Shown here piece after piece: positions 1 through 5,952 of a DNA stretch of 11,531 nucleotides. A model generated the notes under the pieces. That model ran no database searches. It saw only the letters and a list, made by a program, of their open reading frames with translations, and was not told the origin of the DNA. The translations under genes were made by a program, and so were the position numbers. Where the stretch lies: contig DCDU01000211.1 of assembly GCA_002316585.1 (NCBI GenBank), positions 1-11,531 on the forward strand, given 5' to 3'. How positions within the stretch are numbered: the stretch's first letter is position 1; each line of letters starts with the position of its first letter. This DNA is from Firmicutes bacterium UBA1047. GTDB taxonomy: Bacteria > Bacillota > Clostridia > Tissierellales > Sedimentibacteraceae.

Positions 1-444
1 CAGCAGCTTGGATACAATCAAGCTGAAATAATAAGAGGTCTTTGCGATGCATTAGTTAGAAATTATTTAAATAATATAGGCAAGGGTAAAACAATACTTC
101 CAAAAGTATTATTTCAGGGCGGTGTTGCAGCTAATAAGGGAATGAAAAAAGCATTTGAAAATGAATTGGGATTTGAAATATATGTTCCGGAAAATTACAA
201 TATGATGGGAGCAATAGGTGCTGCAATTATTGCCAAAGACAAAGCGAAAAAATCGGGAAAAACAAATTTCAGAGGTTTGCAGCTTGCAGAAAATAGCATA
301 ATTTCAAGAAGCTTTGAATGCGAAGGATGTCCCAATAAATGTGAAGTTGTAAAAATTTATGAAAATAACAATGTAATCGGATATTTCGGTGACAGATGCT
401 CCAAGTGGAGCAATAAAACAGCTGAAAAAATAAAATTAGCATAA
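1..444 (+). CDS. Acyl-CoA dehydratase activase (BcrA/BcrD/BadF/BadG ATPase family), C-terminal fragment
   Basis: Only the last 147 codons are present and the reading frame is open from base 1. The fragment has the family's C-terminal half of the ASKHA ATPase fold: FQGGVAANKGM at about residues 38-48 of the fragment, then a VPE..NMMGAIGAAIIA stretch. By family knowledge such proteins are ATP-driven, [4Fe-4S] dimer-bridged electron donors that activate 2-hydroxyacyl-CoA or benzoyl-CoA dehydratases/reductases in the cytoplasm. After the ATPase fold comes a Cys-rich tail, CEGCPNKC (cysteine codons at 319, 328, 340) and GDRC (397). This tail is familiar from the longer activases, where it precedes a DUF2229 region; here the protein stops instead, so it belongs to a shorter subtype. 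The substrate cannot be told. A terminator hairpin follows 16 bases after the stop. The family call is firm; the exact dehydratase partner is unknown. Confidence 0.85.
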   Translation, partial: QQLGYNQAEIIRGLCDALVRNYLNNIGKGKTILPKVLFQGGVAANKGMKKAFENELGFEIYVPENYNMMGAIGAAIIAKDKAKKSGKTNFRGLQLAENSIISRSFECEGCPNKCEVVKIYENNNVIGYFGDRCSKWSNKTAEKIKLA

Positions 445-460
445 ATGTGAATTAAACTTA

Positions 461-486
461 TACAGCCCGCGCATATGCGGGCTGTA
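461..486. terminator. Bidirectional hairpin terminator between the activase gene and the convergent 528-1016 gene
   Basis: A perfect 10-bp GC-rich stem (TACAGCCCGC, 461-470, with 477-486) closes a 6-base loop. It is followed by TATTTAT on the plus strand and by a T-rich stretch on the minus strand. It lies between two converging stop codons and probably serves both genes. Confidence 0.8.
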
Positions 487-527
487 TATTTATCGGCAAA
501 GCCTTTTTATATCATGAGCCATAGTTA

Positions 528-1016
528 TTATACTATATCCCTTGGATGGGTCGGTATATTAATTATTTTTTCAGGAACAGGGTATTGTCCCGGAACTAAT
601 TCAAACATATCAACATCTAATTTAGTTGTAATTCCTTCAAATAAACGGAGATTGTTAACTCTGCACGGAGCAAAATTATTAGCTTCAATTGTGATATTAT
701 AGGTTGTATAGTAATATTGGGGACCTCTTATCAGAGCCCCTATTGGATGGGCAACCGGAAAGCTTAATATTATAGGATAACTTTCTGAAGTGACATTATA
801 TACCGGAACAATATCATTTTCTTGCTTTACATATATGGTGATTGCCGCTCCCGGTATAGCATACTGTCCACGTTCGGTAAATATGAAAATCTCTAAAAAT
901 CCTTCATCACGGTTAACAGGAACATCAAGCTCATTCATAAAAACATTATTAGGATTTTGGTTGGCGCTATATATATATTTATGATTGTATGGCATTCTGT
1001 AAACACTGTTATTCAT
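528..1016 (-). CDS. Small protein resembling the N-terminal domain of clostridial spore cortex-lytic enzymes (SCLE/SleC type)
   Basis: 162 aa. I chose the ATG at 1016 because AAGGAG (1028-1023) stands 6 bases upstream; an in-frame ATG 12 codons earlier has no ribosome binding site. There is no signal peptide, membrane helix or catalytic motif. After a polar, Asn/Tyr-rich head (about 1-37) comes a beta-rich region: GFLEIFIFTERG (39-50), an IPGAAITIYV strand, a long hydrophobic strand region with FPVAHPIG, then TTYNITIEANNFAP and LFEGITTKLDVDMFELVP, ending in PEKIINIP. From memory, this order (a gxL.i.v.t..g..pi.gA.vtI strand, then yst-YNI.i.a.gy.p, then iFdGit....v.l.P) is that of the transthyretin-like domain before the peptidoglycan-binding and hydrolase parts of clostridial spore cortex-lytic enzymes. 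Here it stands alone with no hydrolase. A spore-layer or cortex-associated role is inference. It is transcribed alone. Confidence 0.6.
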   Translation of the reverse strand: MNNSVYRMPYNHKYIYSANQNPNNVFMNELDVPVNRDEGFLEIFIFTERGQYAIPGAAITIYVKQENDIVPVYNVTSESYPIILSFPVAHPIGALIRGPQYYYTTYNITIEANNFAPCRVNNLRLFEGITTKLDVDMFELVPGQYPVPEKIINIPTHPRDIV

Positions 1017-1056
1017 TGCACTCTCCTTCTTTATGAAATTTTGTAAAACCATGTTA

Positions 1057-1083
1057 TATTTTATGCTGATGAATAGAAAAAGT
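1057..1083 (-). promoter_or_regulatory. Candidate promoter of the 528-1016 gene, sigma-K-like or weak sigma-A
   Basis: Reading the minus strand, AC (1083-1082), 16 bases, then CATAAAATA (1065-1057) matches the CATAnnnTA -10 and AC -35 of sigma-K, the late mother-cell sporulation factor. The same bases can be read as a weak sigma-A promoter, TTGTGA (1088-1083), 17 bases, CATAAA. It lies about 40 bases upstream of the ATG. The sigma-K consensus is short and the region is AT-rich, so this could be chance. Confidence 0.35.
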
Positions 1084-1109
1084 CACAATACATTATGTAT
1101 TGCGACTTT
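1079..1109 (-). terminator. Hairpin with T-tract on the minus strand
   Basis: A 14-position stem (1079-1092 with 1096-1109) with a single A/C mismatch and a 3-base loop. On the minus strand it runs into TTTTCTATTC, the pattern of an intrinsic terminator; on the plus strand no T-tract follows. It therefore appears to end a leftward transcript arriving from 1110-1320, where I see no intact leftward gene, only the possible remnant at 1140-1265. Confidence 0.6.
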
Positions 1110-1139
1110 CGCTTGAACAGCAGCAATTTTTCACTTTAT

Positions 1140-1265
1140 TTAAATCTTTTGCATTTTCTCAATGATTGCATATCTGCCGTCATATAATTGAAGCCTTGTA
1201 ATTAGCTTATTTGTAATATATAATGTTCTAATGAAGTATGTTTGCAGGTAGTTTATAAAAAAGTA
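1140..1265 (-). pseudogene. Possible C-terminal remnant of an unidentified gene
   Basis: An open stretch of 41 codons on the minus strand ends at a TAA (1142-1140) and is followed about 30 bases later by a minus-strand terminator. Its end reads LITRLQLYDGRYAIIEKMQKI, which looks protein-like in composition. There is no ATG, GTG or TTG start and no ribosome binding site, and TAG and TGA stop codons lie directly upstream. A good plus-strand promoter sits inside it. I do not recognise the family. An open stretch this short can arise by chance in AT-rich DNA, so the main support is the terminator behind it. Apart from this, the two hairpin/promoter sites and the 1196-1224 promoter, I see nothing in 1017-1320. 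Confidence 0.25.
1196..1224 (+). promoter_or_regulatory. Sigma-A promoter for the metallopeptidase gene
   Basis: TTGTAA (1196-1201), a 17-base spacer, then a perfect TATAAT (1219-1224). Transcription would begin near 1231 and leave a leader of about 90 bases before the ATG at 1321. I see no riboswitch-like fold in that leader. Confidence 0.65.
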
Positions 1266-1320
1266 TCACTATTCAAACAAGAAAATAACTTAGAAAAATT
1301 CCGAAACAGAGTGAATATTA

Positions 1321-2013
1321 ATGGACATAATAACTGTAGAAAATATAGATATAGATTTAATAAGAAAGAAAATAAAAAATATACATCTGTCGGTATATCC
1401 TCCGGACGGAAGGGTTAGATTGGCGGTTCCGGAACAAATGGATGACGAGGCAATAAGGAGTTTTGCCGTTTCAAAATTACCATGGATAAATAAGCAAAGG
1501 AAAAAATTCGCAACACAGGAAAGACTGACGGAAAGAGAATTTGTATCAGGTGAAAGCCATTATTTTTTAGGCACAAGGTATTTATTAAACGTTATTGAAA
1601 CAACAGGAAAACAGCATGCGGAATTAAGAAATGACGAATGCATTGACCTATATGTAAGGTCAGGCAGCTCGGTTGAAAAGCGTGAAAAAATCTTGTCGGA
1701 ATGGTACAGGCAGAATTTAAAAGAAATAATACCTCCATATATTGAAAAGTGGGAAAACATTATGGGGGTTAAGGTTAATGATTTTGGCATCAAGCTGATG
1801 AAAACAAGGTGGGGAACATGCAATATCCGTGATAAAAGGATTTGGATAAATCTTGAGCTTGCCAAGAAAAATTTAAGGTGTATAGAGTACATAGTCGTAC
1901 ATGAAATGGTTCATCTTCTTGAAAAATATCATAACCAAATATTCAAGAATTATATGAACAAGTTTTTGCCTGATTGGAAAATTATTAAAGATGAGCTTAA
2001 CGGATTGGCATAG
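1321..2013 (+). CDS. YgjP/SprT-like zinc metallopeptidase (DUF45 family)
   Basis: 230 aa, cytoplasmic, with no signal peptide or membrane segment. An in-frame TGA at 1312-1314 makes the ATG at 1321 the first possible start; the ribosome binding site is weak (GAGTG about 7 bases upstream). The N-terminal half contains the family's IRRKIKNIHLSVYPPDGRVR-type strand region (here starting near residue 14) and LPWINKQRKKF. The C-terminal half carries the diagnostic TRWGTCN and IWINLELA motifs, then the zinc site HEMVH (194-198, Glu195 catalytic by analogy) and a third ligand His204 in YHNQIF. The family usually has HG at the last position; here it is HN. Length fits the 220-250 aa of the family. 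By family knowledge these are M48/gluzincin-like enzymes of unknown physiological substrate; some members lie beside type I restriction genes, but no such neighbour is seen here. A strong terminator closes the gene as a single unit. Confidence 0.88.
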   Translation: MDIITVENIDIDLIRKKIKNIHLSVYPPDGRVRLAVPEQMDDEAIRSFAVSKLPWINKQRKKFATQERLTEREFVSGESHYFLGTRYLLNVIETTGKQHAELRNDECIDLYVRSGSSVEKREKILSEWYRQNLKEIIPPYIEKWENIMGVKVNDFGIKLMKTRWGTCNIRDKRIWINLELAKKNLRCIEYIVVHEMVHLLEKYHNQIFKNYMNKFLPDWKIIKDELNGLA

Positions 2014-2030
2014 AAATATATGGAGATAGT

Positions 2031-2065
2031 AAAACAGTATTCGGCATAATATCGAATACTGTTTT
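2031..2065. terminator. Terminator of the metallopeptidase gene
   Basis: A perfect 13-bp stem (2031-2043 with 2053-2065) with a 9-base loop. Its 3' arm ends in TTTT and is followed by a further T-rich run at about 2067-2085. The AAAA at the 5' base makes it usable from the other strand too, where the remnant at 2136-2278 would end. Confidence 0.8.
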
Positions 2066-2135
2066 ATGTTTGGAATTATTTTTTTCCTGCAAGAATATGC
2101 AATGGTATTATGTACCAATTATATTATTAAGGGAA

Positions 2136-2278
2136 TTAAAGTTCATTAATTTCAAAAATGTTGTTTAATGTTGTTGCTGCAACCGCACCTATTATTTTAC
2201 CATCATCTATTATTGGAATTCTATTACAACTTCCAATGCTTGTTTTAATAAATTGTTAAGTACCATTTTATATTTGCA
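2136..2278 (-). pseudogene. Frameshifted remnant of a sensor-type (PAS/Cache-like) domain gene
   Basis: On the minus strand, 39 codons (2255-2139) before a TAA (2138-2136) read SIGSCNRIPIIDDGKIIGAVAATLNN and end FEINEL. The RIPIIDDGKIIGAVA segment is typical of a ligand-sensing beta-hairpin in PAS domains of sigma-54-dependent regulators or the sensor domains of small methyl-accepting chemotaxis proteins. A TAA interrupts this frame at about 2258, but an overlapping frame on the same strand stays open farther upstream (from about 2345 through MVLNNLLKQALEVV to a TAA at 2212-2210). The simplest reading is a truncated gene with a frameshift near 2215-2250. No start codon with a ribosome binding site, no effector domain and no promoter are seen. 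The exact family is uncertain. Confidence 0.45.
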
Positions 2279-2374
2279 CCCCTTAGAAATATTATAGGAA
2301 GTAAAACTTTTAAAAATCAATAATTCTTGTTCATTATAACAGAATTAAAATATTATGCAAATATTATATAATTT

Positions 2375-2403
2375 GAGGAAAAGGGGAAAAGGGGAAAAGG
2401 GAA
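2375..2403 (+). repeat. Polypurine octamer tandem repeat (GGGGAAAA)n
   Basis: Two exact GGGGAAAA units (2383-2390, 2391-2398) are preceded by a one-mismatch copy (GAGGAAAA, 2375-2382) and followed by a partial copy (2399-2403). The tract is all purine on the plus strand and ends about 30 bases before the -35 region of the ybdG-like gene. It may vary in copy number by slippage; an effect on the promoter is only speculation. With the terminator, sensor remnant and promoter, this accounts for what I see in 2014-2479. Confidence 0.6.
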
Positions 2404-2432
2404 GCAGCATTCATTTCATTTAAAATATTTTA

Positions 2433-2461
2433 TTGTTCAACCTATAGAATAATGTTATAAT
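2433..2461 (+). promoter_or_regulatory. Extended -10 promoter for the ybdG-like gene
   Basis: TGTTATAAT (2453-2461) is an extended -10 with perfect TATAAT; a poor -35, TTGTTC (2433-2438), lies 17 bases upstream. Transcription would start near 2468, giving a leader of only about 12 bases that is almost entirely the ribosome binding site (GGAGGG, 2469-2474). Confidence 0.55.
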
Positions 2462-2479
2462 CAACATTGGAGGGAGCAT

Positions 2480-3706
2480 ATGAATTTATACGATATTTTA
2501 TTAGTTAATTTGCCTAATGAGTTAACAACAAACATAGTGTATTACATATTAATAACCATTGCCTTATTATTAATTTGCGCCATTGCTAATTTTATTGCAA
2601 AACGGGTAGTTTTGAAATTTATTTCAAAGATAATAAAAAACAATGATTATATGTGGGATGACATATTGTTAGAGAGCAAAGTGTTTCACAAGGCCTCTTT
2701 GATTGTTCCCGGATTTATAATTTATATATTTGCCGCATTTTACAATGATTTTCAGCCGATTATGCAAAAGGTGGCAGTTACCTATATACTGATTGTAATA
2801 ACCTTGGTTTTTAAATCCCTATTGGATGCTTTGGACACTATTTACAGACATCATCCTGTTTCTAAGGAAAGACCGATTAAGGGGCTTCTTCAGATAATTG
2901 AAATAGCTATTTATATAATAATAGGAATAGCAATTGTTTCTAATCTGATCAATCAGAATCCAATATATATGTTGAGCGGTATCGGTGCTGTTACGGCTGT
3001 TGTTTCACTGATATTTAAAGATATAATAATAGGCTTTGTTTCCGGCATTCAGCTTACCTGGAACGATATGCTCCGGATAGGTGATTGGGTCGAAATGCCT
3101 AAATACGGTGCTGACGGCGATGTAATAGATATAACCTTAACTACCGTTAAAATACAAAACTGGGATAAAACAATTTCAACAATACCGACACAGGCATTTG
3201 TGACAGATTCCTTTAAAAATTGGAGAGGAATGAAGAATTTCGGCGCAAGAAGAATTAAAAGACCTATATTCATAGATATGTACAGTGTTAAAATATGCAC
3301 TGACGAAATGATTGAAAGGTTTAAAAAGATTGAATATATAAGCGACTATATCAATGAAAGAGCAAGAGAAATAGAAAAATACAACAAAGAAAACAATATA
3401 GATACCGAACTGCCAATAAACGGAAGACAGTTAACTAATATAGGTGTATTCAGAATATATGTATTAAATTATATAAAAAACAATTTTAAAATCTACCAGG
3501 GAACAACTCCGATGGTTAGGCAGCTGGCCCCCGGTGAAAACGGAATACCAATGGAAATTTATGCTTTTGTTTCTTCTACCGAATGGGCAAAATACGAAGA
3601 AGTTCAATCAGATATTTTTGATCATATATTAGCCGTAATGGATATTTTCGAACTGAAGGTTTTTCAAAACCCTACAGGCAACGATATAAAGCTATTGCAG
3701 AAATAA
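2480..3706 (+). CDS. ybdG: Mechanosensitive ion channel, MscS superfamily, YbdG/MscM type
   Basis: 408 aa, close to the 415 aa of E. coli YbdG. Start ATG has GGAGGG 5 bases upstream. Five hydrophobic helices can be seen, at about residues 17-40, 68-88, 95-115, 135-160 and 166-190. The last is the MscS-type pore helix (GIGAVTAVVSLIFKD) leading into GFVSGIQLTWNDMLRIGDWVEMP and the beta domain. YbdG hallmarks follow: STIPTQAFVTDSFKNWRGM, ARRIKRPIFID, LTNIGVFRIY, TPMVRQLAP and a C-terminal SSTEWAKYEEVQSDIFDHIL. By family knowledge this is an inner-membrane channel of small conductance that opens under membrane tension and contributes to survival of hypo-osmotic shock. It is a single-gene unit that converges on prfC with 28 bases between the stop codons. 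The family assignment is firm; conductance and physiological weight in this organism are unknown. Confidence 0.9.
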   Translation: MNLYDILLVNLPNELTTNIVYYILITIALLLICAIANFIAKRVVLKFISKIIKNNDYMWDDILLESKVFHKASLIVPGFIIYIFAAFYNDFQPIMQKVAVTYILIVITLVFKSLLDALDTIYRHHPVSKERPIKGLLQIIEIAIYIIIGIAIVSNLINQNPIYMLSGIGAVTAVVSLIFKDIIIGFVSGIQLTWNDMLRIGDWVEMPKYGADGDVIDITLTTVKIQNWDKTISTIPTQAFVTDSFKNWRGMKNFGARRIKRPIFIDMYSVKICTDEMIERFKKIEYISDYINERAREIEKYNKENNIDTELPINGRQLTNIGVFRIYVLNYIKNNFKIYQGTTPMVRQLAPGENGIPMEIYAFVSSTEWAKYEEVQSDIFDHILAVMDIFELKVFQNPTGNDIKLLQK

Positions 3707-3732
3707 AGTCCGGCAGGCATTGCCGGACTTTA
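3704..3732. terminator. Bidirectional terminator shared by the ybdG-like gene and prfC
   Basis: A perfect 12-bp stem (3704-3715 with 3721-3732) and 5-base loop with a CCGG-rich core. The ybdG-like stop codon TAA (3704-3706) forms the foot of the stem, and the prfC stop lies 3 bases beyond the other foot. Each arm provides a TTT end for the opposite strand. Confidence 0.85.
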
Positions 3733-3734
3733 TA

Positions 3735-5315
3735 CTATTCCAAAACATCAATAACATCAAGTGCTTCCACCAACACAACATCCTCATATCTGTCCTGAAA
3801 GCTTCTCAGGGCATATGGATTGGTAAATAATAATACCGGTCTGTCATAGTGGTCGTAAACAAGCATGCAGCGTGAATTCTCATATCTTTTCAAACTTTCG
3901 GGGTTATCTGTTTTAACCCATCTTGCAACGGAAAAATCTAAGTTTTCCATGCGAATATCCGTATTATATTCATTTACAAGGCGATATTCGAAAACTTCAA
4001 ACTGTAAAACCCCCACGGCTCCAAGAATAACTTCATTGTATTCATTTTTGTAAACCTGAATTGCACCTTCCTGAGCTAACTGCTCTACACCCTTTTGAAA
4101 GTTTTTTCCCTTAAGAGAATTTTTAGCGCTGACACGCATAAATAATTCGGGAGGGAAGGTTGGCAATGGCTCAAAGAATACTTTATCCCTGCCGTTTGTA
4201 AGGGTATCGCCTATTTGGAAATTGCCTGAATCATAAATACCTATAACATCGCCGGCATATGCTGTATCAACAGTTTCACGCTCATTAGCCATAAGGTGTG
4301 TTGACTGGCTTAATTTCATTTGTTTGCCTGTTCTTGACAGAGTAACATTCATTCCTCTCACGAATGTTCCGGAGCAAATTCTTAAGAAAGCAAGTCTGTC
4401 ACGGTGGTTAGGGTCCATATTTGCCTGTATTTTAAAAATAAATCCCGTAAAAACATCATCTGTGGGCTTGATTTCTCCTGTGGTTGTTTTTCTTGAAGTG
4501 GGCGGGGGAGACATGATGAGAAAATGCTTCAGGAATTCGGTCACTCCAAAGTCAGCTAAAGCAGAGCCGAAGAAAACAGGTGACAGCTTTCCTTTTCTGA
4601 CTAAATCCATATCAAATTTATTGCCCGCACCGTCAAGGAGCTCCATGGCATTTCTTAAATTTTCCAAATTTGAAGGGCTGATTTTACCGTCAAGCCTGCT
4701 TGAATTAACGCCTTCATCATAAAGATTAATTTGTTCTTTCTTTCTGAACAAATTGATTACATTCCTATGTCTGTCATAAATTCCTTCAAATTCTTTGCCG
4801 CAGCCTATTGGCCATGTAACAGCCACGGAAGGAAGACCCAATACATCTTCTAATTCCTGCATTGAGCTTAAGGGGTCCATTGCTTCACGGTCTAATTTAT
4901 TGATAAATGTAAATATGGGAATACCTCTCATGCTGCAAACCTGAAAAAGCTTTTTAGTTTGTGTTTCAATACCTTTGGCGGCATCTATAACCATAACGGC
5001 ACTGTCAACGGAGGTCAAAATACGGTATGTATCTTCACCGAAGTCATTGTGTCCCGGTGTATCCATAATTGAAATTACTTTATCATCATATTCAAATTGC
5101 ATTACAGAAGACGTAACGGAAATTCCACGCTGTTTTTCTATTTCCATCCAGTCTGATTTTGCAAACTTGGCATTTTTTCTGGCTCTTACAGTACCGGCTT
5201 CCCGGATGGCCCCTCCGTGGAGCAGCAGCTTTTCGGTCAAAGTGGTTTTTCCCGCATCGGGGTGAGATATAATTCCAAATATTCTTCTTTTGTTAATTAA
5301 ATCTATATTATTCAT
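3735..5315 (-). CDS. prfC: Peptide chain release factor 3 (RF3)
   Basis: 526 aa (E. coli RF3 is 529). I chose the ATG at 5315, with AAAGGA (5326-5321) 5 bases upstream; a TTG five codons earlier would overlap that site. RF3 is a translational GTPase that recycles class I release factors RF1/RF2 from the ribosome after peptide release. The G domain is complete: P-loop SHPDAGKTT (17-25), switch I QRGISVT (62-68), DTPGH (85-89) and NKLD (139-142). RF3-specific sequence includes KFAKSDWMEIEKQRG and GDTLTNG. Domain II begins near residue 290 and the C-terminal domain III, with GAVGVLQFEVFEYRL, fills the last 140 or so residues. Unlike EF-G it lacks domains IV and V, which excludes EF-G/TetM. It is transcribed alone, towards the ybdG-like gene. 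I could not assign its promoter in the AT-rich 5331-5420 stretch. Confidence 0.96.
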   Translation of the reverse strand: MNNIDLINKRRIFGIISHPDAGKTTLTEKLLLHGGAIREAGTVRARKNAKFAKSDWMEIEKQRGISVTSSVMQFEYDDKVISIMDTPGHNDFGEDTYRILTSVDSAVMVIDAAKGIETQTKKLFQVCSMRGIPIFTFINKLDREAMDPLSSMQELEDVLGLPSVAVTWPIGCGKEFEGIYDRHRNVINLFRKKEQINLYDEGVNSSRLDGKISPSNLENLRNAMELLDGAGNKFDMDLVRKGKLSPVFFGSALADFGVTEFLKHFLIMSPPPTSRKTTTGEIKPTDDVFTGFIFKIQANMDPNHRDRLAFLRICSGTFVRGMNVTLSRTGKQMKLSQSTHLMANERETVDTAYAGDVIGIYDSGNFQIGDTLTNGRDKVFFEPLPTFPPELFMRVSAKNSLKGKNFQKGVEQLAQEGAIQVYKNEYNEVILGAVGVLQFEVFEYRLVNEYNTDIRMENLDFSVARWVKTDNPESLKRYENSRCMLVYDHYDRPVLLFTNPYALRSFQDRYEDVVLVEALDVIDVLE

Positions 5316-5456
5316 TGCTTTCCTTTCCAATCATTAAAATTATTCTTAGTTATTTTACATCATTTTAACAAAAATATAAAGCAATTTATATAATAATATA
5401 TTTAATTTTGACATATACTAACATTTTTTGCAGCATTTTTTATTAAAATACGGCTA

Positions 5457-5485
5457 TTGACCACATTAAAATATTATAGTAAAAT
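5457..5485 (+). promoter_or_regulatory. Sigma-A promoter of the His/Cys-rich small membrane protein gene
   Basis: TTGACC (5457-5462), a 17-base spacer, then TAAAAT (5480-5485): 5/6 matches in each hexamer. The expected start is near 5492, giving a leader of about 30 bases. A lone TTGACA at 5408-5413 has no suitable -10 at the proper distance. Confidence 0.7.
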
Positions 5486-5521
5486 TTATTAAATAATTAA
5501 ATTACAGCAAGGAGGAGAGCG

Positions 5522-5842
5522 ATGATGAAAAATAATTTTATTTCTAAAAAAAATACGGCAGTTTTTCTGCTTGTATGCATTGTTGCAGCTTTCTTTTTTT
5601 CTGTTATGTACATAGATTTACATTCATCTCATGACTCTCATGACTGTATCGGACATATGTGCTCAATATGCGAAAATCTAAATTTTGCATGCAAAGTTTT
5701 AAAAAATATAGGTATGTCAACTCAGTCAAATAATTTTATTGCCCATATCGGCATTATTTTTTTAATGTTCGGCGTACCTTTCTTATATTCAATCAAAAAA
5801 CACATTACATTAGTAAATTTGAAAGTCAGACTTGATAGTTAA
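5522..5842 (+). CDS. Small two-helix membrane protein with a His/Cys-rich loop, unknown function
   Basis: 106 aa. A very strong ribosome binding site, AAGGAGG (5509-5515), stands 6 bases before the first of two tandem ATG codons (the second, at 5525, is also possible). Residues 13-31 form a hydrophobic helix or uncleaved signal anchor, and 73-91 form a second helix followed by a Lys/His-rich tail. Between them lies a short loop with His34, His37, His40, Cys42, His45, Cys47, Cys50 and Cys57, including HDCIGHMCSIC. With positive residues at both ends (MMKNN..SKK and SIKKH) the loop should face outward. I recall similar short H.HxCxG..CxxC membrane proteins in Clostridia, sometimes near zinc-uptake genes, but there is no such neighbour here. 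Metal binding is inference from the ligand pattern; disulfide formation is an alternative. No named family is claimed. It has its own promoter and terminator. Confidence 0.8.
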   Translation: MMKNNFISKKNTAVFLLVCIVAAFFFSVMYIDLHSSHDSHDCIGHMCSICENLNFACKVLKNIGMSTQSNNFIAHIGIIFLMFGVPFLYSIKKHITLVNLKVRLDS

Positions 5843-5879
5843 ATTTCCTGATTATTATCAATAAATTTAATTATATTAA

Positions 5880-5920
5880 AAGAGCATTCTTATTTTAGAA
5901 TTATAGATAAGAATACTCTT
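5880..5920. terminator. Bidirectional hairpin between the small membrane protein gene and the MATE gene
   Basis: A 14-position stem (5880-5893 with 5907-5920) with one C/A mismatch and a 13-base loop, between converging genes. The arms end in AAAAG and CTCTTAATT, giving modest T-tracts on both strands. Confidence 0.65.
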
Positions 5921-5952
5921 AATTGTGTTGAACACTATAAAGATGGTTTGAT

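Noticed and set aside
475..702. Plus-strand open frame of 75 codons opposite the 528-1016 gene
   Set aside because: It starts inside the terminator hairpin, has no ribosome binding site and its product has no family character, while the minus strand has a clear one.
1079..1109. Hairpin as an insertion-sequence inverted repeat or CRISPR-like element
   Set aside because: It is a single copy with a 3-base loop and a T-tract on one side, which is what an intrinsic terminator looks like; no transposase or second copy is present.
4324..5265. Two plus-strand open frames of about 100-130 codons opposite prfC
   Set aside because: Antisense shadows of a firmly identified RF3 gene; no ribosome binding sites and no recognisable protein features.
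5331..5420. A prfC promoter in the AT-rich stretch upstream of its start
   Set aside because: Several TAAAAT-like hexamers exist on the minus strand but none has an acceptable -35 at 16-18 bases, so I do not name one.
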